Under the pieces are notes generated by a model that was given only the letters and a program-made list of their open reading frames with translations, was not told the origin of the DNA and did no database searches. A DNA stretch of 64,000 nucleotides, from NCBI RefSeq assembly GCF_900107685.1, contig NZ_FNRQ01000002.1, positions 841,625-905,624 of the forward strand. Direction: 5' to 3'. Within the stretch, counting starts at the first letter, position 1. Each line of letters begins with the position of its first letter. This DNA comes from Paraburkholderia sartisoli. GTDB lineage: Bacteria; Pseudomonadota; Gammaproteobacteria; Burkholderiales; Burkholderiaceae. The position numbers and the translations under genes were made by a program. This document shows positions 22,081 to 35,059 of the stretch, one piece after another.

Positions 22081-23939
22081 GCTCCCTGTTTCTGCAATTC
22101 GTGGATTTCGCCGATCATCGGACCGAACACCGATGCGCCATGCTCCGCCGGCGCCGCCGAGGCACGGAAAACGCCGAACAGTTCGCGGCCAAAGCCGACT
22201 TCGTTTTCCGCCTGATGCGCCGGCTGCGCGACCGCGCGCGCCGCCCATGTGGCTGCATCGATTTCGACGTCGAGCACGCCCGCTTCGGCATCGATGACGA
22301 TCGTGTCGCCCGTCTGCACCTTGCCGATCGGCCCTTGCAGCAACGCTTCCGGCGAAATGTGGATGACCGCCGGCACCTTGCCCGATGCGCCGGACATCCG
22401 TCCGTCGGTCACGAGCGCGACGTGGAAACCCTGATCCTGCAACACGCCGAGCAGCGGCGTCAAACGATGCAGTTCGGGCATGCCGTTTGCCCGCGCGCCC
22501 TGGAAGCGCACGACCGCCACGAAGTCGCGCTTCAGCTCGCCCCTGTCGAACGCTTCCTGCACGGCTTCCTGTGAATCGAACACGATGGCCGGCGCCTTCA
22601 CCTTGCGATGCTGCGCCGCAACCGCCGAAATCTTGATGACACCGCGACCGAGCTTGCCCTGCATCAGACGCAGGCCGCCATCCGGCTGGAACGGCTCCTT
22701 GATGCTGCGCAGCACGGCGGTGTCGTGGCTATCCGCCGCGCCCGGCGTCCACGTCAGCTTGCCATCGATCAGCTTCGGCTCTTCGGTGTAATGCGACAGG
22801 CCGCGCCCGGCAACCGTGTTGACGTCTTCGTGCATCAGGCCGTCTTCGAGCAGGTTGCGGATCAGGAACGCCATGCCGCCGGCCGCGTGGAAGTGGTTCA
22901 CGTCGGCCTTGCCGTTCGGGTAGACCCTGGCGAGCAGCGGCACCGCCTGCGACAGCGTGTCGAAGTCGTCCCAGTCGATCACGATGCCCGCGGCGCGCGC
23001 GATCGCGACCAGATGCAGCGTATGGTTCGTCGAGCCGCCGGTTGCCAGCAGGCCGACGATCCCGTTGACGATCGCCTTTTCATCGATGACGTGGCCAATC
23101 GGCGTGTAGTTGCCGCGCTCGGCCGTGAGGTCGAGCACGTGGCGCGCGGCCTGCGCGGTGAGCGCGTCGCGCAGCGGCGTGTGCGGGTGGACGAACGCCG
23201 AGCCCGGCAGATGCAGGCCCATCACTTCCATCAGCATCTGGTTGCTGTTCGCCGTGCCGTAGAACGTGCAGGTGCCGTGGCCGTGATAGGCCGCCGCTTC
23301 CGCCTCGAGCAGCGCATCGCGGCCCACTTCGCCACAGGCGAATTTCTGGCGGATCTTCGCCTTGTCGTCGTTCGAGAGGCCGCTCGTCATCGGGCCGGCC
23401 GGCACGAAGATCGTCGGCAGATGGCCGAATTGCAGCGCGCCGATCAACAGGCCCGGCACGATCTTGTCGCACACGCCGAGACACAGCGCCGCGTCGAACA
23501 TGTTGTGCGTGAGCGCGACGGCCGTGCTCATCGCGATCACTTCGCGCGAAAAGAGCGACAGTTCCATGCCCGCGTTGCCTTGCGTCACGCCATCGCACAT
23601 CGCCGGCACGCCGCCCGCGAACTGCGCGACGCCGCCGTTTTCACGCGCGGCCGCCTTGATGATGTCAGGGAAATTCTTGTACGGCGCGTGCGCCGACAGC
23701 ATCTCGTTGTACGACGAAACGATGCCGATGTTCGGTTCGCGGATTGTCTTGATCGCGAGCTTCTCCTTGCCCTCGAGACCGGCGAAGCCATGAGCGAGGT
23801 TCGCGCACGACAGCACGCCACGCGCCGGAAATTTGCCCTGCGCGCGGTCGATGCGCGCCAGATAGGCCGCCCGGCTGGGCTTGCTGCGTTCGATCACGCG
23901 TTGCGTGACCTTCGTCAATTGCGGATGCGGGGAAACCAT
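22077..23939 (-). CDS. edd: Phosphogluconate dehydratase
   Basis: Edd dehydrates 6-phosphogluconate to KDPG, the committed step of the Entner-Doudoroff pathway. The 620-residue protein is a full-length IlvD/Edd-family enzyme. Fe-S ligands are in [10 protein letters not shown] and in [12 protein letters not shown] and [22 protein letters not shown]-like [18 protein letters not shown] lies near the C terminus. GAAGGAGC precedes the ATG. It is first in edd-eda and divergent from hexR, with an operator-like palindrome inside its promoter. Confidence 0.97.
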   Translation of the reverse strand: MVSPHPQLTKVTQRVIERSKPSRAAYLARIDRAQGKFPARGVLSCANLAHGFAGLEGKEKLAIKTIREPNIGIVSSYNEMLSAHAPYKNFPDIIKAAARENGGVAQFAGGVPAMCDGVTQGNAGMELSLFSREVIAMSTAVALTHNMFDAALCLGVCDKIVPGLLIGALQFGHLPTIFVPAGPMTSGLSNDDKAKIRQKFACGEVGRDALLEAEAAAYHGHGTCTFYGTANSNQMLMEVMGLHLPGSAFVHPHTPLRDALTAQAARHVLDLTAERGNYTPIGHVIDEKAIVNGIVGLLATGGSTNHTLHLVAIARAAGIVIDWDDFDTLSQAVPLLARVYPNGKADVNHFHAAGGMAFLIRNLLEDGLMHEDVNTVAGRGLSHYTEEPKLIDGKLTWTPGAADSHDTAVLRSIKEPFQPDGGLRLMQGKLGRGVIKISAVAAQHRKVKAPAIVFDSQEAVQEAFDRGELKRDFVAVVRFQGARANGMPELHRLTPLLGVLQDQGFHVALVTDGRMSGASGKVPAVIHISPEALLQGPIGKVQTGDTIVIDAEAGVLDVEIDAATWAARAVAQPAHQAENEVGFGRELFGVFRASAAPAEHGASVFGPMIGEIHELQKQGA

Positions 23940-24026
23940 CGAAGCTCCTTCGTCGCTGGCTGCGCGGGGCTCGCACGCGGCGCCAGATTGATATCGCGGG
24001 GGACGGCTTTCACAGCCGACAAAGCG

Positions 24027-24055
24027 ATGTTAGTAGAAAAACTACATAACCGCAA
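24027..24055 (-). promoter_or_regulatory. edd promoter containing operator site 1
   Basis: On the minus strand TTGCGG (24050-24055) and TAACAT (24027-24032) are separated by 17 bases. The spacer is almost entirely the palindromic stretch TATGTAGTTTTTCTACTA (24031-24048), so a bound repressor would block polymerase. Confidence 0.65.
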
Positions 24056-24161
24056 CGACCTGCCGACTCACGTTTCAGGATACCGGAATCGCCTCTAAAG
24101 CCTCTCCATACGGCGCTTAAGACAAAATCACGCGAAACCCAGGGATTACACCTACAGCGGG

Positions 24162-24201
24162 ATATGTAGTTTTTGTACATATCAGCGCGATCAGCTATAG
24201 T
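24162..24201 (+). promoter_or_regulatory. hexR promoter overlapping operator site 2
   Basis: ATATGTA-N7-TACATAT (24162-24182) is a perfect 7-bp inverted repeat that shares TATGTAGTTTTT-N-TAC with site 1. The -35 TTGTAC (24173-24178) lies inside it, and the -10 TATAGT (24196-24201) follows after 17 bases. The layout predicts autorepression of hexR. Confidence 0.7.
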
Positions 24202-24234
24202 CCACGCATTCTTCAGCATAGTGCGAGTTTTCCG

Positions 24235-25125
24235 ATGATGCTGTCCCAGGTGGAGGCCATGCGCGACCAGTTGCGTCCGTCCGAGCGCAAGCTGGCCGAC
24301 TACGTGATCGAGGCGCCCCGCGAGGTGCTCGACCTGTCGATGACGGAAGTGGCGGCGCGCGCGGGCGTGAGCCAGCCGACGATCGCGCGCTTCTGTCGCG
24401 CGCTCGGTTTTTCAGGTTTCAGGGAGTTCAAGATTCGCCTCGCGCAGGGCATCGCGGCCGAGGTGCCGGCGGTTTATCGCGACGTGCGCGCGGACGAGCC
24501 GACGCCGGGTGTCGCCGCGAAAGTGCTCGACCGGACGATCGGCGCGCTGATCCAGGTGCGCAACAACCTGTCGTCGGATAGCGTGGCGGCGGCGATCGCA
24601 CTCCTCGCCGATGCGCGACGCATCGAGTTCTACGGCGCGGGTGGCTCGGGTATCGCGGCGCTCGACGTGCAGCACAAGTTCTTCCGCCTCGGCGTGCCAA
24701 GCGTCGCGTATTCGGACCCGCATACGTTCCTGATGTCGGCGGCGCTGCTGGGCAAGGGCGACGTCGTGGTCGCGATTTCGAATACCGGACGCACGCGCGA
24801 CATCGTCGATGCCGCGCGCTCGGCGCTGGCCGCGGGTGCGAGGGTGATCGCGATCACGCACGGCAATTCGCCGCTCGCGCGGCTTGCCACGGTCGGGCTG
24901 TACGCGAACGTCGATGAAGACACGGATATCTTTTCGCCGATGACATCGCGCGTTTCGCATCTCGCGATCGGCGACATTCTGGCGGTGGGCGTGGCGCTCA
25001 GACTGGGGCCGGAACTGCTCGGCAAGCTCGCTGAGGCGAAGGACATATTGCGACGACGCCGGATCGAAGACGCCGCCACGGGCGCGGCCGCGGGCAAACC
25101 CGCGGCAAACGCGGCGAAACGCTGA
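24235..25125 (+). CDS. hexR: RpiR-family regulator, HexR type
   Basis: A 296-residue RpiR/MurR-family repressor. The N-terminal helix-turn-helix spans about residues 37-58 (MTEVAARAGVSQPTIARFCR), and a C-terminal SIS sugar-phosphate domain spans about 130-260 (EFYGAGGSGIAALD, VVVAISNTGRTRDIV). Divergence from edd-eda strongly suggests HexR. In pseudomonads HexR represses edd and related genes and is released by KDPG; applying that here is inference. Its stop abuts the convergent hemJ-like gene with no spacing. Confidence 0.9.
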   Translation: MMLSQVEAMRDQLRPSERKLADYVIEAPREVLDLSMTEVAARAGVSQPTIARFCRALGFSGFREFKIRLAQGIAAEVPAVYRDVRADEPTPGVAAKVLDRTIGALIQVRNNLSSDSVAAAIALLADARRIEFYGAGGSGIAALDVQHKFFRLGVPSVAYSDPHTFLMSAALLGKGDVVVAISNTGRTRDIVDAARSALAAGARVIAITHGNSPLARLATVGLYANVDEDTDIFSPMTSRVSHLAIGDILAVGVALRLGPELLGKLAEAKDILRRRRIEDAATGAAAGKPAANAAKR

Positions 25126-25542
25126 TCAGAACGGCTTGATCACGACGAGCGCGACAGCGGCGAGCAAGCCGAGAACCGGGAGTTCGTTGAACATCCGGTA
25201 CCACCTGTCCGAGCGCCGGTTTTCGCCGCGCTCGAATGTGCGCAGCAGGACGCCGCAATACAGGTGATAGACGACGAGCAGCACGACCACGCCGACCTTC
25301 GCGTGAATCCAGCCCTGCCCGCGTCCGATGCCGACCGCGAGCCACAGCCACAACCCGCACGCAAGCGCGGGCACGGCGATCAGCGTCATGAAGCGAAACA
25401 GCTTGCGCGCCATGATCAGGAGCCGCTTGACCGCGGCGGGTTCCGTTTCCATCGCCAGATTCACGAAGATGCGCGGCAGGTAAAAGAGCCCTGCAAACCA
25501 GGCAGCAACCAGTACGATGTGAAACGTCTTCACCCAGAGCAT
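25126..25542 (-). CDS. hemJ: HemJ-like (UPF0093/CopD-family) membrane protein
   Basis: A 138-residue membrane protein with about four helices. Its N terminus, VKTFHIVLVAAWFAGLFYLP followed by RIFV, and the later WIHAKVGVVVLLVVYH match the UPF0093 family. Characterised members (HemJ) oxidise protoporphyrinogen IX in haem synthesis, using the conserved His in TFHI and Lys in HAK. The ATG at 25542 has AAGGA upstream. It lies 58 bases after proA on the same strand. The generic CopD label is the main alternative. Confidence 0.8.
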   Translation of the reverse strand: MLWVKTFHIVLVAAWFAGLFYLPRIFVNLAMETEPAAVKRLLIMARKLFRFMTLIAVPALACGLWLWLAVGIGRGQGWIHAKVGVVVLLVVYHLYCGVLLRTFERGENRRSDRWYRMFNELPVLGLLAAVALVVIKPF

Positions 25543-25600
25543 CGGCGGTCCTTGGAAACTTGTTGTGTGTGATTGGCGTGATGACGAAGAGGCTCGCGCG

Positions 25601-26872
25601 TTACTGACGCCCTTCCCCATGCCCCAGCACGACGTATTTCATCGATGTCAGGCCTTCCAGCCCAACCGGTCCGCGTGCGTGCAGCTTGTCGTTCGAGATG
25701 CCGATTTCCGCGCCGAGGCCGAATTCGAAGCCATCCGCGAATCGCGTCGATGCGTTGACCATCACGCTCGCCGAATCCACTTCGCGCAGGAAACGCATCG
25801 CGCGGTCGTGGTCTTCGGTGACGATCGCATCCGTGTGCGCCGAGCTGTATTCGTTGATGTGCCCGATCGCCGCGTCGATGCCGTCGACGACCTTGATCGC
25901 CAGCACCGGCGCAAGATATTCGGTGCGCCAGTCTTCCCCGGTGGCGTCGACGAGCGGGCCGACACCGGCCGCTTCGAGCACCGCGCGCGCCGCCGGGTCG
26001 ACGCGCAGCTCGACCTCCTTGTCGCGATACAGCTTGCCGAGCGGCGGCAGCACTTCATTCGCGATGCCGCGCGCGACCAGCAGCGTTTCCATCGTGTTGC
26101 ACGTGCCGTAGCGGTGCGTCTTCGCGTTGTCGCAGACGGTGAGCGCCTTCGCGATATCCGCGCGGTCGTCGACGTACACGTGGCAGATGCCGTCGAGATG
26201 CTTGATCATCGGCACGCGCGCCTCTTCCATGAGCCGCGCGATCAGGCTCTTGCCGCCGCGCGGCACGATCACGTCGACGTATTCCGTCATCGTGATCAGC
26301 ACGCCGACCGCCGCGCGATCCGACGTGCCCACGACCTGCACCGCGTCCTGCGGCAGGCCGGCCGCTTCCAGCCCTTCGCCGATCAGCTTCGCGAGCGCTG
26401 TGTTGCACTCGAGCGCTTCGGAGCCGCCGCGCAGGATCGTGGCGTTGCCGGACTTCAGGCATAACGCGGCGGCGTCGATCGTCACGTTCGGGCGCGATTC
26501 GTAGATGATGCCGATCACACCCAGGGGCACGCGCATCTGCCCGACCTGAATGCCGCTCGGACGATACTTGAGATTGCTGATTTCACCGATCGGGTCCGGC
26601 AGCGCCGCGACCTGGCGCAGGCCCTCGACCATCGTCTTCAGCGCCTTGTCGGAGAGCGTCAGACGGTCGATGAACGCGGCATCATGGCCTTTCTCGCGGG
26701 CCTTCGCGACGTCGCGCGCGTTCGCGGCTGTCAGCGTCGCCGCATCGCGTTCGATGGCGTTCGCCACGGCTTCCAGCGCGGCGTTCTTCGCGGCCGTCGA
26801 GGCACGCGCCATCGCGCGCGAAGCGTGTCGTGCGCGGCGGCCGAGGTCGGTCATGTACTGGCTGATGTCCAT
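25601..26872 (-). CDS. proA: Gamma-glutamyl phosphate reductase
   Basis: ProA reduces gamma-glutamyl phosphate to glutamate semialdehyde in proline synthesis. The 423-residue protein belongs to the aldehyde dehydrogenase superfamily. The catalytic Cys is in [14 protein letters not shown]. Also seen are [18 protein letters not shown] and [10 protein letters not shown]. It is downstream of holA with a 155-base gap, in the conserved leuS-lptE-holA-proA order, though proA may have its own promoter. Confidence 0.97.
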   Translation of the reverse strand: MDISQYMTDLGRRARHASRAMARASTAAKNAALEAVANAIERDAATLTAANARDVAKAREKGHDAAFIDRLTLSDKALKTMVEGLRQVAALPDPIGEISNLKYRPSGIQVGQMRVPLGVIGIIYESRPNVTIDAAALCLKSGNATILRGGSEALECNTALAKLIGEGLEAAGLPQDAVQVVGTSDRAAVGVLITMTEYVDVIVPRGGKSLIARLMEEARVPMIKHLDGICHVYVDDRADIAKALTVCDNAKTHRYGTCNTMETLLVARGIANEVLPPLGKLYRDKEVELRVDPAARAVLEAAGVGPLVDATGEDWRTEYLAPVLAIKVVDGIDAAIGHINEYSSAHTDAIVTEDHDRAMRFLREVDSASVMVNASTRFADGFEFGLGAEIGISNDKLHARGPVGLEGLTSMKYVVLGHGEGRQ

Positions 26873-27027
26873 CGTCGTTCTCTTGGTGTCGCGCCTGGCT
26901 CACGCGCGGGGCGCAGACAGGAATAGCTGGATTGGCGGAAAAGATGCGTCGATTGTAAGTCGGGGACGGCGGCTTTGCTGAAGGTGCGTCCGTTGGTGCG
27001 TCCGTTGCCGGACACCGGCTGGCGATA

Positions 27028-28152
27028 TCAGCGTGGCCGCGAGGCTGGGCGGCCTGGCGCTACCGCCGTTGCCCTGGCTCCCGCGCCCGGAGCGGATTTC
27101 GCTGGCGAAGCAACTGTCATCGCCAGTTCGAAAAGTCCGCTCCACGGGTCAGGCGGCGGATCGTGACGATGATCGCCCGGTGTGCCGCCGGACAAACCCT
27201 TCACCTGACGGTCGAGCCGTGCGGCCAGCGCGAGACCCTTTTCGAGCGCGGCTTCCGTGACGCGCGACAATGCCGGCCCGACGAGCCGCTCGCGTGGACC
27301 CCACACGCGGTTTTCGCGCAGCAGGATCGCAAGCGGCTTGCCGGTCTCGACACCGCGCTTGATACGCAGCAACGTCCGCACTTCCTCGACGACGGCCCAC
27401 AGCACGAGCACGGCCGCCTCGCCTTCGCCGCGCAGCCCGTCGAGCATGCGCGAGAGCCGGCTGACATCGCCCGCGAGCATCGCTTCGTTGAGCTTGAAAA
27501 CGTCGTAACGCGCGACGTTCAGCACGGCGTCGTGGATCTGCTCGAAGCTCAACACGCCTTGCGGATAAAGCAGGCCAAGCTTCTGGATTTCCTGATGCGC
27601 GGCGAGCAGATTGCCCTCGACACGCTCGGCGATAAACTGCAGCGCGCGGCGACCTTCTTCGCCCGCGGCAACCCGCTGACCCTGCTGCGCGAGCCGCTGC
27701 CCGACCCACGCCGGCAGTTGCGCCCGCTCGACCGGGTCGATCTTCAGCGCGACGCCCGCCTCGGCGAGTGCCGTGAACCACGCCGACTTCTGCGTGGCGA
27801 CATCGACACGCGGCAACGTCACCAGCGTCAGGACATCGGGACTGGACGCGGCGGCGAGCGTCTTGAGCGCGTCCGCGCCTTCCTTGCCCGGCTTGCCCGA
27901 CGGAATGCGCAACTCGACCAGCTGGCGGTCACCGAAGAGCGACATCGACTGGCTCGCGCCCAGCAGCGAACTCCAGTCGAAACCGCGCTCGACGGTAAAC
28001 ACGGAGCGGTCGGTGAACCCGGCCGCACGCGCCGTCGCGCGAATGCGATCGCACGCTTCCTGCGCAAGCAGATGCTCGTCGCCATACACGACGTACAGGC
28101 CAGCGAGGCCTTTCGCGAGGTGCGGTTCGAGCGCGTCAAGTCGCAGTTGCAT
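27028..28152 (-). CDS. holA: DNA polymerase III delta subunit
   Basis: The delta subunit of the clamp loader opens the beta clamp. The 374-residue protein begins MQLRLDALEPHLAKGLAGLY and has VYGDEHLLAQEACDRIR, typical of HolA. The central LPAWVGQRLAQQGQ and NLLAAHQEIQKLGLLYP segments fit domain II/III. The last 30 residues are a low-complexity Ala/Pro/Arg tail. It starts 48 bases after lptE. Confidence 0.94.
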   Translation of the reverse strand: MQLRLDALEPHLAKGLAGLYVVYGDEHLLAQEACDRIRATARAAGFTDRSVFTVERGFDWSSLLGASQSMSLFGDRQLVELRIPSGKPGKEGADALKTLAAASSPDVLTLVTLPRVDVATQKSAWFTALAEAGVALKIDPVERAQLPAWVGQRLAQQGQRVAAGEEGRRALQFIAERVEGNLLAAHQEIQKLGLLYPQGVLSFEQIHDAVLNVARYDVFKLNEAMLAGDVSRLSRMLDGLRGEGEAAVLVLWAVVEEVRTLLRIKRGVETGKPLAILLRENRVWGPRERLVGPALSRVTEAALEKGLALAARLDRQVKGLSGGTPGDHRHDPPPDPWSGLFELAMTVASPAKSAPGAGARATAVAPGRPASRPR

Positions 28153-28200
28153 AGGGCTGGCTACGGTTGCACAGGATAAAGACGGGTCACTGGAGACGGC

Positions 28201-28752
28201 TCACAGCGGCGGCGGCGGCAACGGCGCACGCGGCGCGACCGCCGGCGCTTCCTCGCCCGGCGCCGGATGCAGCGAGCGGACCACCGCGAGACGACGCGTC
28301 AGCTGGTCGACCGCGTCGTTCTGCATGTCGGCGAACAGGATGTCGGCTTCGGCGCCCTTTGCCTGCGAGAACTGGTCGCTATAGGTCATCGCGCGGTTCA
28401 GCGCGATCGAGCTCGGCGGGATCAGCAATGTGCCGTCCGCGCCAGTGAGCGTGTAGTTCAGCGAGTAATTCAGTTGATACTCTTCGACGACGCCGAGCGA
28501 ATTCAGCGTGAGCACGCTGTTGCTGCGTCCTTCGGACATCCGCAGCACGGCGTCCGCGCTGGTCGCCGCGTTGACGACCACGGTATCGCTGCCGCCTTCG
28601 ATCATCCGGGTCAGCCGCGCGGCAACCGCAGCCGGCGCGCCCGTGATATTGAGGCGCTTGAATGCGTAATTCTGCTGGCCGCGCAGCTGGAAGCCGCATG
28701 CGGACAACACCATCACACCACACGCGAGCGTCAAGAACGATCTGCGAATCAC
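28201..28752 (-). CDS. lptE: LPS-assembly lipoprotein LptE
   Basis: LptE is the outer-membrane lipoprotein that plugs the LptD barrel for LPS export. The 183-residue precursor has a lipobox LSAC with Cys19, followed at once by GFQLRG, the conserved LptE N terminus. The start is GTG at 28752 with AGGGAG five bases upstream. The C terminus is Pro-rich. It sits between leuS and holA, the usual proteobacterial context. Confidence 0.94.
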   Translation of the reverse strand: MIRRSFLTLACGVMVLSACGFQLRGQQNYAFKRLNITGAPAAVAARLTRMIEGGSDTVVVNAATSADAVLRMSEGRSNSVLTLNSLGVVEEYQLNYSLNYTLTGADGTLLIPPSSIALNRAMTYSDQFSQAKGAEADILFADMQNDAVDQLTRRLAVVRSLHPAPGEEAPAVAPRAPLPPPPL

Positions 28753-28834
28753 ATTGGCTCCCTGAATACCCGGCGACGGACAGGGCCGGCTTCCACACGC
28801 GTTGCCGGCACCCTGTTCATCCCGCTGCTTTCCG

Positions 28835-31757
<2,923 letters not shown>

Positions 31758-32258
31758 CTACTGGCCCGCCGGCCGGGCCAATGCCTGCGGGGGAGTCGGC
31801 AGACTGCCCGAACTGGCTGCCGCAGCCGGGTTGCCCTGCGTAACCGGCGGCGGATCCGTCACGAACCCGATGCGCTCGAGGCCGGCCTGCTGCGCCGCGC
31901 CCATCACCTGGGCGATCGTTTCGTAGCGCGTCGAGCGTTCGGCGCGCAGATGGATTTCCGGCTGGTCCGCGCGCTTGCCGGCTTCGGCGAATCTCGTGCG
32001 CAACTGGTCGAGCGTGAGCGGCGTGCTGTCCCAGTAGAGCTTGCCGGCGGCGTCGATGGAAAGGGAAATGGTTTGCGGCGTCTGCCGCGACGGCGCCGAC
32101 GCCACCTTCGGCAGATCCAGCTTGATCGCGTGCGTGAAGAGCGGCGCGGTGATGATGAAAATGACGAGCAGCACGAGCATCACGTCGATCAGCGGCGTCA
32201 TGTTGATGTCCGCCATCGGTGCCGCGGTCTGCTTCCTGTCGAGTCCGCCGAATGCCAT
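31758..32258 (-). CDS. exbD: ExbD/TolR-family biopolymer transport protein
   Basis: A 166-residue protein with one N-terminal membrane helix (PLIDVMLVLLVIFIITAPLF, containing the proton-pathway Asp) and a periplasmic domain. With ExbB it would energise TonB-dependent outer-membrane transport. The last 35 residues are Pro/Ala-rich. It starts 24 bases after exbB. No tonB is present in the window, so a TolR-like role cannot be excluded. Confidence 0.9.
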   Translation of the reverse strand: MAFGGLDRKQTAAPMADINMTPLIDVMLVLLVIFIITAPLFTHAIKLDLPKVASAPSRQTPQTISLSIDAAGKLYWDSTPLTLDQLRTRFAEAGKRADQPEIHLRAERSTRYETIAQVMGAAQQAGLERIGFVTDPPPVTQGNPAAAASSGSLPTPPQALARPAGQ

Positions 32259-32282
32259 ATTGATGACCTCCGCGAAAGATGT

Positions 32283-32957
32283 TCAGGCGCCGCTCGCGGC
32301 CGGCGCGCACGCGTAGGCGTGCAGGTCGTGCGCGAAACCGTCGAGTTCTTCCGACAGCTGGCGCACCATGCGTCCGAGCACGTTGTAGGCAAGCACCGCG
32401 GGAATCGCGACCACGAGACCGAACGCCGTCATGATCAGCGCCTCCCCGACTGGCCCCGCAACGTTTTCGATCATGGCCTGCCCGCTCGCGGCGATGCTGC
32501 CGAGCGCGTGATAGATGCCCCACACGGTGCCGAGCAGTCCGACGAAAGGCGCCGTGCTGCCGACCGACGCGAGTAGCACCTGGCCGAATTCCAGACGACG
32601 CTGCGACGCGGCAAGCGCCTGGCGCAACGCGCGCAGCACGCGCTCGCTGCGCTCGACCTGGCCCAGCAGCGCGCCAGGTATGTCGGCTTCGGCGGCATGC
32701 AGCGCGGCTTCAGCCAGCGGCGCGAAAACGCGTTCGCGATCCGCGATCCGGATTGCGGCGACGCCATCCGACAAGGTCCGCGCCTGCCAGAACAGCGCGA
32801 CGGCGCGCGGCCCCTGACGCTTCGCGCGGCCGAGCACCCAGCTTTTCACGATCAGGAAACACCAGCTCGCCACCGACATCGCCAGCAACAGCCACGCGAC
32901 GCCATGTGTGATCGCGTCGCTGGTCTGCAGATAGTGGTAGATGCCGGTGTTTGCCAT
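32283..32957 (-). CDS. exbB: ExbB/TolQ-family proton channel protein
   Basis: A 224-residue MotA/TolQ/ExbB protein with three predicted membrane helices: about 15-40, 125-150 (SVGSTAPFVGLLGTVWGIYHAL) and 165-190. The motif APFVGLLGTVWGI is diagnostic. GAGG precedes the ATG at 32957. It is the partner of the downstream exbD and lies 65 bases after dapB. Confidence 0.92.
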   Translation of the reverse strand: MANTGIYHYLQTSDAITHGVAWLLLAMSVASWCFLIVKSWVLGRAKRQGPRAVALFWQARTLSDGVAAIRIADRERVFAPLAEAALHAAEADIPGALLGQVERSERVLRALRQALAASQRRLEFGQVLLASVGSTAPFVGLLGTVWGIYHALGSIAASGQAMIENVAGPVGEALIMTAFGLVVAIPAVLAYNVLGRMVRQLSEELDGFAHDLHAYACAPAASGA

Positions 32958-33022
32958 CGAGCCTCGCTTCAGGACTGTCGAACGTCGAACCGCCACGAAA
33001 TGCGCGGATGCTGACGCGGGTT

Positions 33023-33820
33023 TTAGCGCAGGCCGAGTACGTCCTGCATGTCGAAGAAACCGCTCGGGTGAGCGTCGAGGAAGCGCACCGCGCGTAGCGC
33101 GCCCTGCGCGTACGACAGACGGCTCGCCGATTTGTGCGTGATCTCGATACGCTCGCCGATGCCGGCAAAGAGCACCGTGTGGTCGCCGACAATGTCGCCG
33201 CCGCGGATCGCAGAAAAGCCGATCGTCGACGGATCGCGCTCGCCCGTCACGCCTTCACGGCCGTACACCGCGCACGCATCGAGATCGCGGCCGAGCGCGT
33301 CGGCGATGACCTCGCCCATCATGAGCGCGGTGCCCGACGGCGCGTCGACCTTGTGCCGGTGATGCGCCTCGATGATTTCGATGTCGTAGCCGGTCGCGAA
33401 ATGGCGCGCCGCGAATTCGAGCAGCTTCAGCGTGACGTTCACGCCGACGCTCATGTTCGCCGCGAACACCACGCCCGTCTTCTCGCCGGCGGCACGTAGC
33501 TGCGCTTTCTGCGCGTTGTCGAAACCGGTCGTGCCGATCACGAGTTTCACGTTGTGGCGCAACGCGGCGTCGACGTGCGTCATCGTGCCGGCCGGGCGCG
33601 TGAAGTCGATCAGATAGTCGGCTTCGGCGAAAACGCGGTCGATGTCGTCAGTCAGGAGAACCCCCGTCGACTTGCCGAGGAACGCACCGGCGTCCTGGCC
33701 CAGTTGCGGGTGACCGGCGCGCACGAGCGCGCCTGCGAGCGTCGCGTCGGCGTCGTTCAGAACGGTTTCGATGAGCATGCGGCCCATCCGGCCCGACGCT
33801 CCAGCAATGGCAATTTTCAT
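33023..33820 (-). CDS. dapB: 4-hydroxy-tetrahydrodipicolinate reductase
   Basis: DapB catalyses an NAD(P)H-dependent step of lysine and diaminopimelate synthesis. The 265-residue protein has the Rossmann motif [12 protein letters not shown] (residues 4-15) and the substrate motif [16 protein letters not shown], in which the His and Lys are catalytic. The ATG at 33820 gives standard length; the frame extends upstream with unrelated sequence. It follows bamE by 258 bases. Confidence 0.97.
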   Translation of the reverse strand: MKIAIAGASGRMGRMLIETVLNDADATLAGALVRAGHPQLGQDAGAFLGKSTGVLLTDDIDRVFAEADYLIDFTRPAGTMTHVDAALRHNVKLVIGTTGFDNAQKAQLRAAGEKTGVVFAANMSVGVNVTLKLLEFAARHFATGYDIEIIEAHHRHKVDAPSGTALMMGEVIADALGRDLDACAVYGREGVTGERDPSTIGFSAIRGGDIVGDHTVLFAGIGERIEITHKSASRLSYAQGALRAVRFLDAHPSGFFDMQDVLGLR

Positions 33821-34078
33821 CGGCAACTCATGAGCAACAGGGCGGCGGATGGATGGAGCGCGCGAACAAAAACGCCCTCTCCACGCCATCAAACCGCGGA
33901 AAAACTGGAAAAGGCCAGCGGCGCGGCGACCGGACCTGGACTCGCTTCACGCCTGCGGCGCCGGCCGCGCGGGACGCCGTTGCACAACGCCAGGCCCGGC
34001 AAACCCCGCACACACGAGCAAGCCAGCTCACGCGACAGCACTTCGCGAGCCCGGCCCGCAAAGTGACAGACAGTATGG

Positions 34079-34906
34079 CTAGCCGCCCGTTCCCGTCGAT
34101 GCCGATGCCGGTGCTGGCGCGCTGCTTTGCGGACCGACCGGACCCACCGGGTTCTCGGACGGCGCGTTCGGGTTGGGCGGCGGCGGCGGACGGTGGAACT
34201 GGAATTGCGGCGTGACCGGCGTGCCCGCGTTCGGCGGCAGGCCTGCCGAAGGCGGCGTGCCCGCACGCACCGAAGGCGTCGTTTTACCTGTCGGCGCCTG
34301 AACGGCGTCGGTCGCGCGGTTCGCGGCTTGCGCAGCCTGCTCGTTCGCAGCCGTCGAAGGCAATGCGGCCGCGGCGGTCGCGTCGGTTGCAGCGGGCGAA
34401 CGCGTCGTGTCGACGGTCACCGGCGCCGGCGCCGAAGCGGCGGCAGCCGCGACCGGCGCACTCGCGCCCGTTGCGCCACTCGCCACGACCGGCGCGACGG
34501 CGACCTTCTTGCCGGTGCGGTCGCCATCGATATCGGCGAGCAGTTCGAGGTTGGACGGCAGATCGTCGCCACCCGACCAGCTCGCGACGCGGTCATCCGC
34601 GAACATCACGATGAAGTCGCGCTGCTGCACGATCGCGGTCGAACCGCGCTTGAAATAGAACAGGTAGTCCCAGCGATCGGCGTGGAACATGTCGGTCAAA
34701 AGCGGCGTGCCGAGTAGCTGGCGCACTTCCGCGCGCGACATGCCGACCTTCATTTGCGCTGCTGCTTCGCTCGAAACGAAGTTGCCCTGCACGACAGTAA
34801 TCCGGTACGGCGTAATGCTTTGCGCAATACGCTGCGTGAGGCTGTCGTACGTGGAACATCCAGCAAGAACCGCTACAGCCGCAGCAGCGATCAAGGTACC
34901 CCGCAT
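34079..34906 (-). CDS. bamE: Outer-membrane assembly lipoprotein BamE with long C-terminal extension
   Basis: BamE (SmpA/OmlA) is a lipoprotein of the outer-membrane protein assembly complex. The precursor has lipobox LAGC with Cys17. The BamE fold covers about residues 25-125 and shows VGMSRAEVRQLLGTPLLTD followed by FHADRWDYLFYF. Residues about 130-275 are an Ala/Pro/Thr-rich, probably disordered extension that short BamE proteins lack. The ATG at 34906 is preceded by GGGGGAG. It is divergent from fur, a common arrangement. Confidence 0.92.
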   Translation of the reverse strand: MRGTLIAAAAVAVLAGCSTYDSLTQRIAQSITPYRITVVQGNFVSSEAAAQMKVGMSRAEVRQLLGTPLLTDMFHADRWDYLFYFKRGSTAIVQQRDFIVMFADDRVASWSGGDDLPSNLELLADIDGDRTGKKVAVAPVVASGATGASAPVAAAAASAPAPVTVDTTRSPAATDATAAAALPSTAANEQAAQAANRATDAVQAPTGKTTPSVRAGTPPSAGLPPNAGTPVTPQFQFHRPPPPPNPNAPSENPVGPVGPQSSAPAPASASTGTGG

Positions 34907-35059
34907 GCGGCTCCCCCGGTAGATCAATTGAGATTTTGAAATCATTTCACTCACCGTGCGGGCTTGCTGGCAAGCCGCGCGAGTTTCTGTCGAAGATGAC
35001 CTGAACAGCAATTCACATTACTATTAGAACCCTGCATTGTACTCTAGGGACTCGCCGTC

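Larger units (their letters stand above)
23940..24234. promoter_or_regulatory. Divergent edd / hexR control region
   Basis: It contains two promoters and two related palindromes, given as separate entries. The order from edd to hexR is edd leader (about 85 bases), edd promoter with site 1, a 110-base spacer, then site 2 and the hexR promoter. Confidence 0.75.

Noticed and set aside
35012..35059. Fur box in the fur/bamE intergenic region
   Set aside because: The AT-rich stretch lacks a recognisable repeat of the GATAAT type.
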